Part shown: positions 37,010-48,477 of the stretch, in pieces
How the letters are laid out: the number at the start of each line of letters is the position of its first letter
Numbering within the stretch: the first letter of the stretch is position 1
Assembly: GCF_024586455.1 (NCBI RefSeq)
Contig: NC_065921.1
Span: 10,571,401-10,635,400, forward strand
Length of the DNA stretch: 64,000 bases
Source of the DNA: Bactrocera neohumeralis
Taxonomy: Eukaryota > Arthropoda > Insecta > Diptera > Tephritidae
Direction: 5' to 3'
Notes under the pieces: model-generated
The model's input: the letters and a program-made list of their open reading frames with translations, nothing else
Database searches by the model: none
What the model was told of the DNA's origin: nothing
Made by a program: the position numbers and the translations under genes

Positions 37010-37780
37010 GTTTATCGCCCATTTCCGAGCGCGTAATTCACAGTAATATGCTTAATGCGCCAGCTTCTAATGTGCCGGAAGCAATTCAATTTGAGAAGGA
37101 TAAAAACTGCCATAGATTCTGCTTAAAAAGCACTATACACTATTAGCTGCGCCAATCTACGCGCACACACACATATACACATACACAAACTACTTTGCTT
37201 GTATATGTGCAGACAACAGGCGTTTTGAAGCTTGGCGCCATTTTGGCACATTTTGTCGCATTTGAATTGTCATAAATTTCGTGCAAATGCAAATCTAACG
37301 CCAATCTAAAGCCATTCGGAGCGCGGCAAGTGGCTGCGCGCCATCGCCTACATCAGCCATTAACAGCGCCTTGTCTTTCGCCGCCACTATTCACTTACGA
37401 CGAAACTAAATTCAATTCACAGCACAAAGGCGCACCCGCATCCTTCTCTATCCTGTCGGCGCTCGGCTCGCCTTGGCTTGGCTTGTCTTTTTTTGAAAAC
37501 CAACGCTGCCGCAGTCTGTCCGCCGCTACGCGCTGGCTGCGCTTTTCGAACACGCGTGTTGGTTTCTTTGTTTGGCGCTCCCATCGCAACGATTATAAAT
37601 TTTGGTATTTAGCGCGTGGGTTTAAACCATAAAATCCCATTATGCGCTGACATTCGCGCCCCGACGAGAAAAGCGTATGGCGACAAATTTTACAATTCAC
37701 GATTGTCACATGGCTTTCGAAACAATATGGCGAACTGTGCGAGTGGCTTTATAAAGCTGTGTAAGCTGCGAAGGCGTTAG
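37010..37780. other. GC-richer repeat-free block, possible regulatory DNA
   Basis: Noticeably richer in G and C than its surroundings and free of transposon pieces. It contains words such as GCGCGCCATCGCC and CGCTGGCTGCGC. A 100-codon frame at 37330-37632 and an antisense 64-codon frame have R-, S- and P-rich composition without a domain. It could be a promoter, enhancer or unrecognised exon; the sequence alone does not decide. Confidence 0.25.
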
Positions 37781-39107
37781 GTCATTTCAAATGTTGTGGA
37801 GCGTGTGTGTGGTGGTGTTGGGTGCAGGGTTATATGACTTCTATATATTGTAGTTTTTGTAGTTAGTATGCTATGGAAGTAACCATATTCACACGGTCTC
37901 ACAAGGAAGAATGTGTAATGAAATGAAAGGTGAAGTCGAAGTTATTGTTATGGTAAGCGTGAGCGCAATATTTTCCATAGTGATAGGAAAAAGCATTGTA
38001 ATATACGCGGTGATGTGGGCAGAGGGATTAATTGTGTGTAATGATGTTTGTGCCAATATTGAAGCTGTTAGTAACTAAGTGCCATTTTGGGTTATTACTG
38101 CTGATACAAATTGTACTGGTTTTTAGGAGTTTGGAGAGGATATACAGCAACTAAAGCCTTAGGATATAAGATAAGTCATTTGATGTGGAAAATATATTTA
38201 TAAGAGTTTTTAAAAACTACACCAATTCATTTATGTGAATATTAGATATGGAGTTCCCCCGCACTTACCTGCACTGAAATTTTCCAATATTAAAAAAAAA
38301 AAGAGCTTCAAAAGGTTTTTGTCAACAAATATATGGAATTCTTGTCAACCTGTGGAGCATATCTTTTATCTCTCTTGATCTTATATCTTATATCTCTTGA
38401 ACATCTTTCAACGACAATTTTACTAATCAAGTAATCTTTCGAGTGTTTGTTTTTGCTAATATATATAAGTTTCAAACCTATAATAGATCAATGTTTCCAC
38501 GACAGTTAGGCTTATATAATCAGAATGGACATTAATCGAAGAATCTTTTTCATTACAACAATAATAATATGAAAACTGGTCTAATGCTTTCATTTTTGTT
38601 AAACGATCCCATATCAACACAATTGAAGGTTATCGCTTAACTGTTGCTTTGTTGATTAACTTTTTTACGATTCGTTTGAGCTCAAATTCTTAGGTTAGGC
38701 GAATCCCACTTGCATAGTTGAGATAGTTGGTCCATTTTGATAGCTAAATACTCTCAAGTATTGTTTGCAAAGACTTTCAAATATCGACAAAACGCTTCGA
38801 GTTTGCCACAAACTTGTTGAGACGATTTCGGCTATTTCGCCAGGTTCGCTGTTATGTTTCAGTCTTGCAAAAACTGAAAAATGTATGAAAAAGCGCCTTA
38901 ATAATTTCACTTGGGCGGTAACCAATAAAAACTATTATGATATACAGAGAGCGAGTAGTTCGGTGGATCTCACAGGAGTTAATTGTTGACTAGTGTCTGC
39001 TAAACTCACGCGAAGTCTACATCTTCAGCGGTAGAACACAAGACGAAAACGAAGACCCAACTCATTCCTAATCTGGTGTTATCGGAGAAAAGGTGTCAAC
39101 GCTTGTA
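37781..39107. other. Unique DNA; weak hint of a minus-strand retroelement end at 38690
   Basis: At 38689 the plus strand reads CTTAGGTTAGGCGAA, the reverse complement of the CTAACCTAAG-type ends of LOA-like elements. The overlapping minus frame (76 codons, 38695-38925) ends just before it, but its protein shows no motif I can place. Otherwise there are no features except the splice-site-like sequence at 38263-38300. Confidence 0.3.
38263..38306 (-). other. Candidate minus-strand ratchet site or microexon
   Basis: The minus strand reads a T11 pyrimidine tract, 17 more bases ending TTTCAG, then TGCAG, then GTAAGTG. The donor CAG/GTAAGTG (junction between 38269 and 38268) is a perfect consensus. 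The acceptor is either the CAG of TGCAG (ratchet point) or TTTCAG, which would leave a 5-nt microexon. Pattern evidence only. Confidence 0.25.
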
Positions 39108-39108
39108 A

Positions 39109-39232
39109 CAAGTCTTCATTATTGAACAATATTTCGAAAATAACGAAAGCCTGGCGCTCGCAGTTCAAAAATTTCGTACAATATATGTTCGGAATAGTGT
39201 TTTCGCTTCGTCAATTGTGATGAAATTTTGAA
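39109..39232 (+). mobile_element. DUF4817-type element, N-terminal scrap
   Basis: A continuous frame reads QVFIIEQYFENNESLALAVQ then KFRTIYVRNSVFASS and IVMKF before a stop. It matches the first helix-turn-helix of DUF4817 elements (rVFIVEQYFknneSlalTvRKFRTkYGR...S.vkrliekF). It is only about 40 residues long and nothing of the catalytic domain follows, so it is a short dead fragment. Confidence 0.6.
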
Positions 39233-42132
39233 GTGGCAGCAAATTTAAACCCTGCGTTAAGTTTGGGACACTCTCTATAAAAAAACCTTCAATTTCTTTC
39301 TTGCTGTAAGCGAGTCTCGAAATCAATTCACCACAACAAAAAGCATTATAAAAATTATTTTAAACATTTCTTGTATCTTTTCCAAAAAATATGGCTAATT
39401 TGATAAAAATATAGTATTTTTCAAAATTTATTAATTTATTGCTGACTTTTCTTAACCAGAAAAGAGTCTCGATATGACAGGTCATAAATATTAAGTCACA
39501 ATAAATATCGTTATAAACTTCTGCTTTTAATTCAGACAAATTATAAATTCAAAATTTAAATTATCGCGAATTTTTGAAACCTTATTCGAATTCGGCTATG
39601 CCATACGAGTTTAATTCCCAGCTAATACCTTAAGAAAAGTTGAAATCTAATTGTCAGTAAATATATTTTGATTTCAATAAAGTCTATACGGATACTGTAA
39701 AATCACTACAAAACCTATTTCACTTTAATTTCAATAAGCCACAACTAACATTAACACAAATTCTGTAGCCGTTCTGTTAGCGCTAACGATTTTGTCACAA
39801 TTCTCAAGAGTTTATCTTGCGAAGAACAAATCCCACTACAATAATTACAAACAAATTTGAGGCTTTGCAAAATTTCAAGGACAACAAGGAAGCGTAAATA
39901 GCATGATAAATATAATAAGAAAGCAAAGTGAAAAGCAACAAGATTCGAATTCGCAGCTGTAGGACTTAGTAAAATCCGCGACACGCCCTTTCTCTCTGCG
40001 ACTCTGTGGCACTGAACTGCGGCGTAGCAAGAGCAAATGAAGGTCACAGCGGCTGCACTTAATTAGGTTGTCAACTGAAAATGCGAAATAGCATTTCTTG
40101 CTGTCTTTCCCCCTTGTGTGTTGACGGTCTAGCCCGCAGTGTAATTATTAAAAGCAAAAATATGTATGTTTGGCGAAAAAATGTTGTAATTGTACTTGCG
40201 TTATATACGTAGCATGGCAAACTATAAGTGTAAACCAAGTCAAGCTTAAGAGTTGGTAGCTTAAAAGGGGACAGAAAACGAAAGTGCTAGAAAATATTAA
40301 TGTGAATTTGAACGAAGTTTAGTTACTCATACGCCGTGTCTAACATATATTTATTCGTTTATATACGAAATTAACCGAAGTTGAGCTGCAATTATATACA
40401 ATATTTATAATTTTATTTTTAGATTACATAATTGATAATATAAGACATAAATTAGAAGTTATATAATACTTGAGAAGCTCTGATCAGCACTATTTTTGAA
40501 AGAGTGAGTGAAGAAAGCTATACTAAGATCACAATATAAATAAATAAACCTTTTGTAAGACTCGTACTTTTCCAGCTCCTTACCTGCGTCAGCTACCCAC
40601 ATTACTGTCCAATTGTAGCTTTATCAATATTTGCTCTACATCTCACAGCTGACGAGTACTAAACTAGAGCAAATGCAAAATAAATCTTAAGCAGCGGTTA
40701 AGTAGAGAAGACTTATCTTTTCTTTTTCTGGATTCGCTGGTTATGCTAACACTGTTGCTAATATTATTTCTGCTCTTCTCTGACAAGTGACAGCGCTTCA
40801 CCTTCAACTGGCAAAAGGAAAATGGCAATAAGCTGATTAGAGATAGGTGCTAGGGCAGAGAAAAATAAGAGCACAGAGACAATACTACAAGTAAATGGCA
40901 ACAATAAAAATTAACTCGCAGAGAAAGTGAAAATTTTAAACAACATTGGCCGCTAAGCCGCAGAGCTTCGATCATGTAAAACACTGCAATTGGCTGACAG
41001 GTCTGCGCTCAAAGTCAGATTAAGTGCCGGGCGAATTGGGAACAATTGCCGCCATTGACCGCTATGATAAGTTTTTTATTTGTTTTTCACGCTGTTGTTG
41101 TTGTTTTCTGTGGTTAAGTCAGCCTGTGTAATTTTCGAAATAATTATTTTCTTGTTTTTTTACGCGTAGCTTCTGCAGTAGCTCTACGCAGCGAGCGCAC
41201 ACTTCAATTTCATTAAAATGTCATTTAAGCTCTCTTTGCAATTAAATGTTTCGGCTTTAAAGTAGCCCAATTAAAATGCTGTGTTCTTTCATTATCCACT
41301 TAGTTGCTCATGTTATTCTATTTGTGCTATTTCTCATTTCATTTCTAGTGAATTGCACTGCTGTGTAATTGTAATTTGCAGTTGCATTTTAACCCACATA
41401 CCCAGTTGTTTTATTAACTTTTGCCAGTTGCCCTTCTATTGTGAACAAATTTGCTTAATTATCTTTGTGATGGCTCTTTATGTCTCGTTCTTGCTCTGTG
41501 GTTTTTTGCTTTAAGTCTCTATTCTCTTATTCTCTGAATTTCTGCACAGTATTCGCAAAAATTTCACTACATGCATTCGGCAGTTACAAAATCACGAATT
41601 TCTCTTAATTAAAAAAATAACAAAATATCTCTGCTGCGGTTTTTAAAGAATAGCAGAAATTTCTTAGAAAATAATAATAACTCTTAGTGAACACACATAA
41701 ACATTTCTCAAACTACGAAAATGTAAACTATTTTCGTTTTTCATAACAGCAACTCAATCCTTTGTCTTACACACTATTATTTTTAATTGGGTATTTAGAA
41801 TTAATGCACGATTTCAAATGAAGGAAGAAACAAAACAATTGTGTTTTCGTTGTGGAAGCTCAGTTGTGCCTTTGGCGGTTTATTTTATAGTTATCTTGTT
41901 AGCTTTGCTTCTTTTGCGGCAGGTAGCGTTGAAGTATTGAGAAGAATTGCAACTTTCTCTTTCAGTATTCTACCTCTGCCAAACTTTACTTACGAATTAC
42001 AAGCAGAAGTCCTTAAACGCGCTAAAATTAAGCTAATGTTAATATATGAATATTAAAGCAAAAATCTCCTCACCTTGCTCACCCAAAACAATAACAAAAT
42101 GTTGACAATATAACCTCAATTGTATTTTTAGC
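39233..42132. other. Unique AT-rich DNA, no gene seen
   Basis: Frames up to 98 codons without domains. A TTACTCATACGC word is at 40323. TTG repeats lie at about 41093-41108. About 40700-41200 has mixed composition. Nothing further to report. Confidence 0.5.
40323..40340 (+). other. TTACTCATACGC motif, copy 3
   Basis: An exact TTACTCATACGC followed by CGTGTC, in the same orientation as the other copies. Surrounding DNA is AT-rich and not otherwise similar to the other sites. Confidence 0.5.
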
Positions 42133-42830
42133 TTAAGGGGCTATACCAGTGTGACACTTTCAAAAAAAAAACTTTTTGTTTATTTGCTTTTTCGATAGTC
42201 TATATTTCCAAAAATATGCCGTGAAATCCGCAAGATCGCATCTTCAATAGTTTTTGGACGGAGGCATTCTAAAGAGCGACCGCTCGCAGGTATAGTAATA
42301 CTATATGATTGAAATTTTAAACGCGTTTTTCTCGAAACGAAATTTTTCAAAAATGCTGACATCCTAACTCAACGAGAAATTAACCGATCGACTTCAGATT
42401 GAAACTAAGTATTGTTGAATTGAACGGTATTTTTGATTGGTTGAAAATTGTCAATTTGGCATTAAAAAAAACCATTTTTTACCTGGAAAAACGATTTGTT
42501 TATCAAAATTACGCCATTTCGTTAATTTTTGATATTTTTCAAAGATCATAAGTCATTATATAGGAAATATCTTTAAGTTTAATAAACTTTTCAACTTTTT
42601 TTGTTTTAGCTACTCATTCGGCCGGAATCATTTCAGCAGTTGGGGCACTTTTTTTTTGGCACCTCCGTTATTTTTCAACACTTTTGTAAAAAAAAAATCT
42701 TAAAATATAGCTAAAATTACAATTTATTACGTTCAAAGAAGTTCCAAATATTCAATTTGGTACTTTCTCTAAAAAAAAATGCACGAAAATTGCCTAATTT
42801 TTCATGCGTTACACTGGTATAGCACCTTAA
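42133..42830. mobile_element. TTAA-flanked MITE, 690 bp
   Basis: TTAA at 42133-42136 and 42827-42830 bounds inverted repeats. The left end is GGGGCTATACCAGTGTGACA. The right end, reverse complemented, is GGTGCTATACCAGTGTAACG. About 20 terminal bases match with three or four differences. The interior is AT-rich and non-coding, with short T- and A-runs. It shares the TTAA target and size class with the 35-kb MITE, but its terminal sequence is different. Confidence 0.85.
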
Positions 42831-43299
42831 GGAACTCTGGTAGAAACACATATGAATTTTGTAGATGGCGCTTGAAGCTTGCGCTACAATTTGTGATAAG
42901 TTTGGATTTATACTTTATAAAGCAGGTCAAATTTTTAATATATTATTGGGTATGCTCGTATAACGTCTAGAAAAAATATGTATGAAATATTTGGATTATA
43001 TTAAGTTTTATGTATTTATCAGATTTAAAAAGATCCAATTCAAACAGCCACCATTTTATACGATAACTTGCTGTAATTTTGTAGATTATATATCATATCA
43101 CTCCTACAGAAACTCTCTTTCATATTGGCAAAAAAATAGGGCTATCGATTTTCACAAGCTTCTTTTCAAGCAACTTTTTTAACAGCAAAATCAATGGCTT
43201 AATATAGAAAGTAGGAAGTAGTGATTTAGCATTAAGTTCAAGTGGACTCATAATAACTTCCCAATTAAGCTATGGGAGTTTCTCGAAAGTCACTATCTT
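42831..43299. other. AT-rich DNA between MITE and mariner cluster
   Basis: Short frames (63 and 66 codons) without recognisable content. Confidence 0.4.
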
Positions 43300-43520
43300 T
43301 GTGTATGACATGGCGTTGTTCTGATAACACAATTTCTCCTCTCCTTTTGGTCATACTTAGCCGCTTTAGATGCCTCCAATCGGTTCAGTTGTGAACAGCA
43401 CAGGTTCCACAATTTAATAGTGAGTGTTTTCACTTGAAGTTGTCGTAAGTGATCCGCTTTTCATCATCACTAAGAAGTAACCAGAAGTTAATCGATTTTG
43501 TACGATTCAGCTGATATTCG
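43300..43520 (-). mobile_element. mariner transposase relic, DEKWITYDN type
   Basis: Minus strand reads LLLSDDEKRITYDNFK then a stop (about 43455-43505), followed by degraded equivalents of the region leading to the HQDNARPH block. It corresponds to the VTGDEKWITYDNVKRKRSW segment of the mariner family also seen at 15.3 kb. The first catalytic aspartate survives (DDEKR), but the rest is frameshifted and truncated. Confidence 0.6.
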
Positions 43521-43618
43521 AACATAGGGTTTCAAAGTGCTAACTCGCGTAACATCTATATACCGAGCTTCATTTTGCATCTATTCTTAGTTAAATTGTT
43601 CCAAACATTCGATGCAGC

Positions 43619-44205
43619 TACGAGGTGTGTTCAAAAAGTATCGCGAATTTTGAATTTTCGCGGGTTACGTATATTCGAATTTCGATTTTTTTGTGGCGTT
43701 ATGTTGGTACTCATGTCTCTCACTTATGCCGACATGCTCGGCCGTTTTGAATGTTCATGTACTAGGTTTAATGCCCGGATTTGTGGAAGAACAAAAATTG
43801 GCTTTTGCACCACGATAACGCCCCTGCTCATATATCGTTGCTTGTGCGCGACTTTTTGGCCAAAAACAACACACTAATGATGACGCAGCCACCGTATTCC
43901 CCAGATCGGGCCCCCTGTGACTTTTTCTTGTTCCCTAAACTGAAGAGGCCCATGAATGGACGACGTTACGCTTCTCTTGACGAGATAAAGACGGCATCGA
44001 AAGAGGAGCTGAAGAAGATAAAAAAAAAATATTTTTTGAAGTGCTTCGAAGATTGAAAAAACCGTTGGCAAGTGTATAATAATAATGGGGATTCTTTCTT
44101 GTCCCCTTCAAAGTAATTTCTTTCGATAACATAATATGGATACACTTCATTGATATCTATTCAAATAAATAAATAATTTTTAAAAAAAAAATCACGATAT
44201 ATTAC
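43619..44205 (+). mobile_element. mariner element, internally deleted, 5' end preserved
   Basis: A TA at 43619-43620 precedes the terminal sequence CGAGGTGTGTTCAAAAAGTA, followed by mariner 5' untranslated sequence to about 43750. The sequence then jumps into the middle of the transposase: DLWKNKNWLLHHDNAPAH (43775-43830), DFLAKNN, PPYSPDRAPCDFFLF (about 43890-43935), PKLKRPMNGRRYASLDEIKT and EELKKI. The second and third catalytic aspartates are intact. The N-terminal domain and the first aspartate were removed by the deletion. The 3' end near 44175-44205 is degenerate (ATCACGATAT retained). This is a non-autonomous deletion derivative. Confidence 0.85.
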
Positions 44206-44595
44206 TTAATGTATTTTATACTGGGGAGCTCATATTCATTCAATAGTTTTGAAAATAGATCTCTCAGAGCTTTGTGCATTTTTGACATCAACACCGTCGA
44301 TATCAAAATAATTAATAAGATTGATAGTGTCATTGAAGTAGAAGTATTGAAGCAACAATCTTTAAGGACCAGTGAAAACATAAAGACTTTTCGATAAAGT
44401 ATCGCAACTAGTTTAATAGGGATTTTCTAAAGCCAATTATTTGTTTATACTACATAATACAATACACTTCATTGTGTCATATATAGAAAAATAACGGAGT
44501 TTTTTTAATAAATCAGTTATATCTACTTAATGTGATTAGAACTATGCCGATTTCATTCAATAGTTTTAGAAAAACAACATTTTCGCTTATTTTTA
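44140..44595. repeat. Diverged direct duplication of about 130 bp
   Basis: 44143-44260 and 44463-44580 share ATACACTTCATTG, then, about 60 bp later, TACTTAATGT and TTCATTCAATAGTTTT in the same order and spacing. The first copy overlaps the 3' end of the preceding mariner. This suggests either a tandem duplication or a second decayed mariner end. Confidence 0.4.
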
Positions 44596-44659
44596 GTCTA
44601 TGTATGAGAGCACATACTTATGAAAAATGATCCGTCTTCGGTGATTGGTAAAGAGCGCG

Positions 44660-45435
44660 ACATATCTCGAAAGGTAACTGGGCAAAAAAATGTTGTTACT
44701 GTTGTTGTAGCGGAAAAATTCTGCTGAGTTGACATTCCTTGAGCGCATAAAAAATCCAGGTCAAATCCGGTTACGTAGGCCGGACTGTCGTGGGAACAGC
44801 AAAATAATGTTTTAAAGTATGTCTGACACACGTCAAGTTAAAAAAACATGAAATTAGCAAGCATTTGCTTTGAAGTCCTTCGGGCGCGAACCGCTTTTGT
44901 ATGATGCCGCTACTTTCGAAACACCTGTACAGTCCACAGCTGTTTACTTTCTGACGCATACGTATATATCCACGATTCGTTATTTATCACGAGGTCATAG
45001 ATGTATTTTGAAGTAAAGTTAATGTATGTTTTGACATTTTTCCTGACAAGCCTTTTTTTAAGCGACCGACAAATTTTGTGGACTCCACCGTGAACAAATA
45101 TGTTTTACACTCAAATGTTCTACTCAACACTGAATATAGCTAGTCTCACATTTACCTAAAATTGTCTCAGTCTCTCTATAGGTCACATGACGGTCTTGCA
45201 ATTAGAGTTTATGCATAGTAGAAATAGTTTCGGGAACAAGAACTTCGTCTTGAAGTGATCTACAACTGTGATTGGATTTACCACATCAACCATAAACACA
45301 GGAGATTCATCACCAAAAATTGAATTAAATTCATCGATACACTGCTGCTGAGCCAATACACGTCGAAAGTTATTAAAAATAATCGCTCGAAATGTTGGCG
45401 ATTTTATTCTATTTTTTGGCCGAGACGAATATTTC
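44660..45435 (-). mobile_element. mariner transposase relic, ESKQQS type
   Basis: Minus-strand order: FRRVLAQQQCIDEFNSIFGD (about 45310-45370), then VLVPETIST with LQDRHVTYRETETILG (about 45150-45250). These are followed by degraded ICSRW and QKKAC blocks, NNESWIYTYASESKQLW (about 44940-44985), VRARRTSKQM and CFFNLTCVRHT. The order matches a mariner family I know (QQQCIDElNsiFGDE; LQDRHVTYREiEasLGI; VTGDESWIYAYePESKQqS; RARSTSKQM). The first catalytic aspartate is asparagine (NNESW). Stops and frameshifts abound, and the HxDNAxxH half is missing. It is a different subfamily from its two neighbours. Confidence 0.8.
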
Positions 45436-46359
45436 AAGTTACTTTAAACCACACAAATAGCGCTGGTATGTCAAAACATTCTGAGTAATCAAAAATGTCA
45501 AATCTTATATAATTATATAATTATAATAAAATTCAGAGTTATCGGATTGCAATAGTAGTCTTTTCAAATACCGAAATATAAAAAGCAAAATATAATAACT
45601 ATCCGAAAGAGTTTCGTTGTTATCATTTTTAGTCAAATAATTCCAAATTTAATTAACAAAATGGTAAGGTTTGCACAAAATTCGTAAAATTTCCTTAAAA
45701 GCAAACGTACAAAGCACAAAAACGGCCAAATCCTTTACAAACAACGAAATAATTTTTCAATTAAATTCAAATCGAATACGGGCCAGCTGCTCGAAATCGA
45801 AAATATCCACCACTTTACTTTCATTATCGTTGCCTGCCGCAACGAGAAGAGAAGCAGCATTCATTAATTTCAATTATTCAGGTGAAGTGCTGGCGCACGC
45901 GCGCGCACACAAGTCTTGGCCGAGTTGAAAAGTGAAAGTGAATGTGCAATCTGCCAAATTCAGCGCACGAATTAAGAGCGCCGACAAGGCAGCAGACCTT
46001 GAAACCAAAAACCGCAACGCTAATTGCAATCGCAAATTCGCCAAGAAAAGCGCAGAAACGAAAAAGAAACAAAACCAACAAACCGAAATGAGTAAAAAGC
46101 GAACACGAAATATGAAAAATAATCTAACCATATTTCATTCTCTGACAAGCGCCACTCCACCGGCCAGCGCTATTTCTTGTTTCTCCGCAAAAAGTAGCAG
46201 AAAGGCTGGAACAAAATACACACACACACACACAGAAGACGTGGTACAACAATTTTTTAACTGTACTTGTTTTCGGCGCTAAGTGGAGCAAAAGTGGAAT
46301 GATATAACTCAAAAATTTGCTGGCTGAACGTGGAGAAAGTGTGCTGTGAGATGCTGGCA
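45436..46359. other. Unique DNA with short CA repeat
   Basis: A 116-codon plus frame (45932-46282) is K-, N- and T-rich and ends in a CA repeat (46219-46234). I see no domain, and overlapping antisense frames exist. Probably non-coding. Confidence 0.45.
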
Positions 46360-47120
46360 GCGGTTTATTATCATTCTATGCCAACTTGCTCTAACAACTA
46401 ACAGCGCTATGCGTTCAAGGTTACATCCTTCTTTGCGGCATTTACTTTGCTATTTGGCTACAATCTAGCGAAAACATAGACCCACTCGCCCAGAAATGAA
46501 ATATGGTCAACGCTGTCTTTGGTTTCTCACCTAAAAGTTGACAACAATTAATCATTGTAAACTAATGCGCGCAAATAGCGTAGTGCTATTGCTGGAGAAA
46601 TTGCGGTTTACACGCTTACTGTAACCATACAGCGCTCGCACTCGCGCGCACACACCCTCCACTGCGCAGCTAGTAAATTACAACAGCTTAACTGCCACGC
46701 GCTAAGTAAGTTCGAAATTAATTACAAAACGCAAGCCCATTAGTCATTTGTTTGAGCACATTTTATATTCCGCTTTGCGCTTACATTCTACGTAGCGCTA
46801 TCAAAAAGCGCAATTGTTTTCGCGTTGCTCATACCACACGTTGATCCCGGCCGCTGCGCGCGTCTACAACTTTGCGGTTCATCGCACTCGTGGCACACAT
46901 TTTAACCCACGCAGCTTCATCATTTTCGTTTTCATCTCAGCCAGTATACGAGTACATCACTAGATAGAGACTGCACACAAGTCCTTTTATGCGCTTAATG
47001 CCAAATTGAAATTCGTCCACAACATTGTTTCCGTTAGTGCGAAGCTTCCACAATTCTTCCCCAATTTCTAATTGTATTTAAAACCGGCAGCTTTTGTTAA
47101 ATCAGCTTCGTTCATGCTGG
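46360..47120. other. GC-richer repeat-free block
   Basis: Contains CGCTCGCACTCGCGCGC, GGCCGCTGCGCGCG and other GC-rich words in an otherwise AT-rich region, without transposon traces or long frames. As at 37 kb, it may be conserved regulatory DNA. This is an inference from composition only. Confidence 0.25.
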
Positions 47121-47281
47121 CAACGTTCGTTTGGCTTTGTGTGAGAAAAAAGTCTTCCTAGAAAAGTGGCAAAATTTCCAAAGCAGACGAATAGTTTGAA
47201 GTTTAGCTCTAAGTAGCGTTGCTTTCTACATAGTTGATACGTATCATTGCCTTTGCAGCCACTACTACTAACATAATTTTT

Positions 47282-47293
47282 TGACAGCTGTCA
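47282..47293. promoter_or_regulatory. Palindrome TGACAGCTGTCA, possible TGIF-class site
   Basis: A perfect 12-bp palindrome built from two TGACAG half sites. TGACAG is the core bound by TALE homeodomain proteins of the TGIF type (achintya/vismayn in flies), and the central CAGCTG is also an E-box. One isolated site does not show function. Confidence 0.25.
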
Positions 47294-47599
47294 TGGCTGC
47301 TTCCCCTTTTCATATCTGTCACGCACAACTTTTTAGTTCTCATTCTCCAGCATAAGCTCTTAATTTTCCAATGCATTAATTCTAATTATTTCTTTACTCC
47401 ACAATTTGTTGAATGTTCGTTTAGTGAATAATGGTTACTAATGTTTTAAACTGCGTCATTTTGTTTTAGCACCACTATTAAGAATAATTTTATTTATATG
47501 GTTTCTTGAAATTTTAATAAGAGCATCGCACATACAATGTTTTGGGTTGATGTGGTTTTATTTACTCTAGAGAGGTTTAATTATGATTTAATCGAAGTT

Positions 47600-47905
47600 T
47601 GTAATACCAGAAGGAATTTTCGGATACCTTATATGATATATATATCAAGTGAACGGGGTGATAAGCTCCGAAATTTTACACAGGCCTTGTTCTCTCTAAC
47701 AAAGTGCTAATTTTTCTGCCCGTATCGGATCACATTGCCTTTAGCTGTCATACAGACTAATAGCGATCAAAGTAGAGTCCTTGTTTGGAAGACTATTTTA
47801 TTCAAGATGATATGTTAGGAAAATTGCTATAACAAGCACTCAAATTAAGAAGAAATTATTGAGATCGGATCACTACTATATGCGGTCATTCAAACTCATT
47901 GATCA
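47600..47905 (-). repeat. Degenerate copy of the 154-bp repeat family
   Basis: Begins (on plus) TTTGTAATACCAGAAGGAAT and continues with CGGATACCTTATA, matching 55535-55580. It then has two decayed units around TCATACAGACT (47748) and TCATTCAAACT (47886), each preceded by ATCGGATCAC. The order and orientation are those of the 55-kb copy. Confidence 0.65.
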
Positions 47906-48477
47906 CAATTGAGTCAAAGATGAAATATATTTCAGTTTTGTTCATACGTAAAGTGACTATAAGAAAACTGTCTGTGAAGGGTCTTATAGTTAAAGTTCTT
48001 TCTTGTTATTTCAGTGTTATTGGCTCAAAAATTAATAGCGAAGTTATCTATCAAAATATTTCATTTATAACACTTTCCTTACTTCTTAGCTTCCTTAAAA
48101 TCTTGGTATACTCAGATATATATATATAGTCCATGGCATGAAAGTTCCTCTTTGGCTTTTGTCCATTCTTGAAAAACTCTAATAATCTCAGATCGGATCA
48201 GACTCTCACTATTTTTACTCCATCGTTCCTTTTACCTGACCTGACCTAAATGAGCTAGACTTCCGAATATCTCCATTTACACTGAGCGAAATTTTCTATG
48301 ATATACTTTTAATTTTTTAATTATGCCTACAGAGAACAGAAATTGCTGTAAAATATTTTGGGGTCGAAATAAACACTGGTTTATTCTGAATACTCATTTT
48401 CAAAGCAAACATAAGTATTTAGTATAAGTATTCAGTGGTCAGCATACATAAAATATATTGTTGTATTATGTAAAATT
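47906..48477. other. AT-rich DNA, no gene seen
   Basis: One 76-codon frame (47899-48129) of hydrophobic composition that begins within the repeat. No domain. Confidence 0.4.

Noticed and set aside
38690..38930. LOA-like retroelement 3' end on the minus strand
   Set aside because: Only the CTAACCTAAG-type terminal word is present. The adjoining frame shows no RNase H or C-terminal cysteine motif.
42470..42500. Ratchet-like TTTTTCCAG/GTAAAA on the minus strand
   Set aside because: It lies inside the TTAA MITE and therefore came with the transposon. It also shows that such strings occur by chance.
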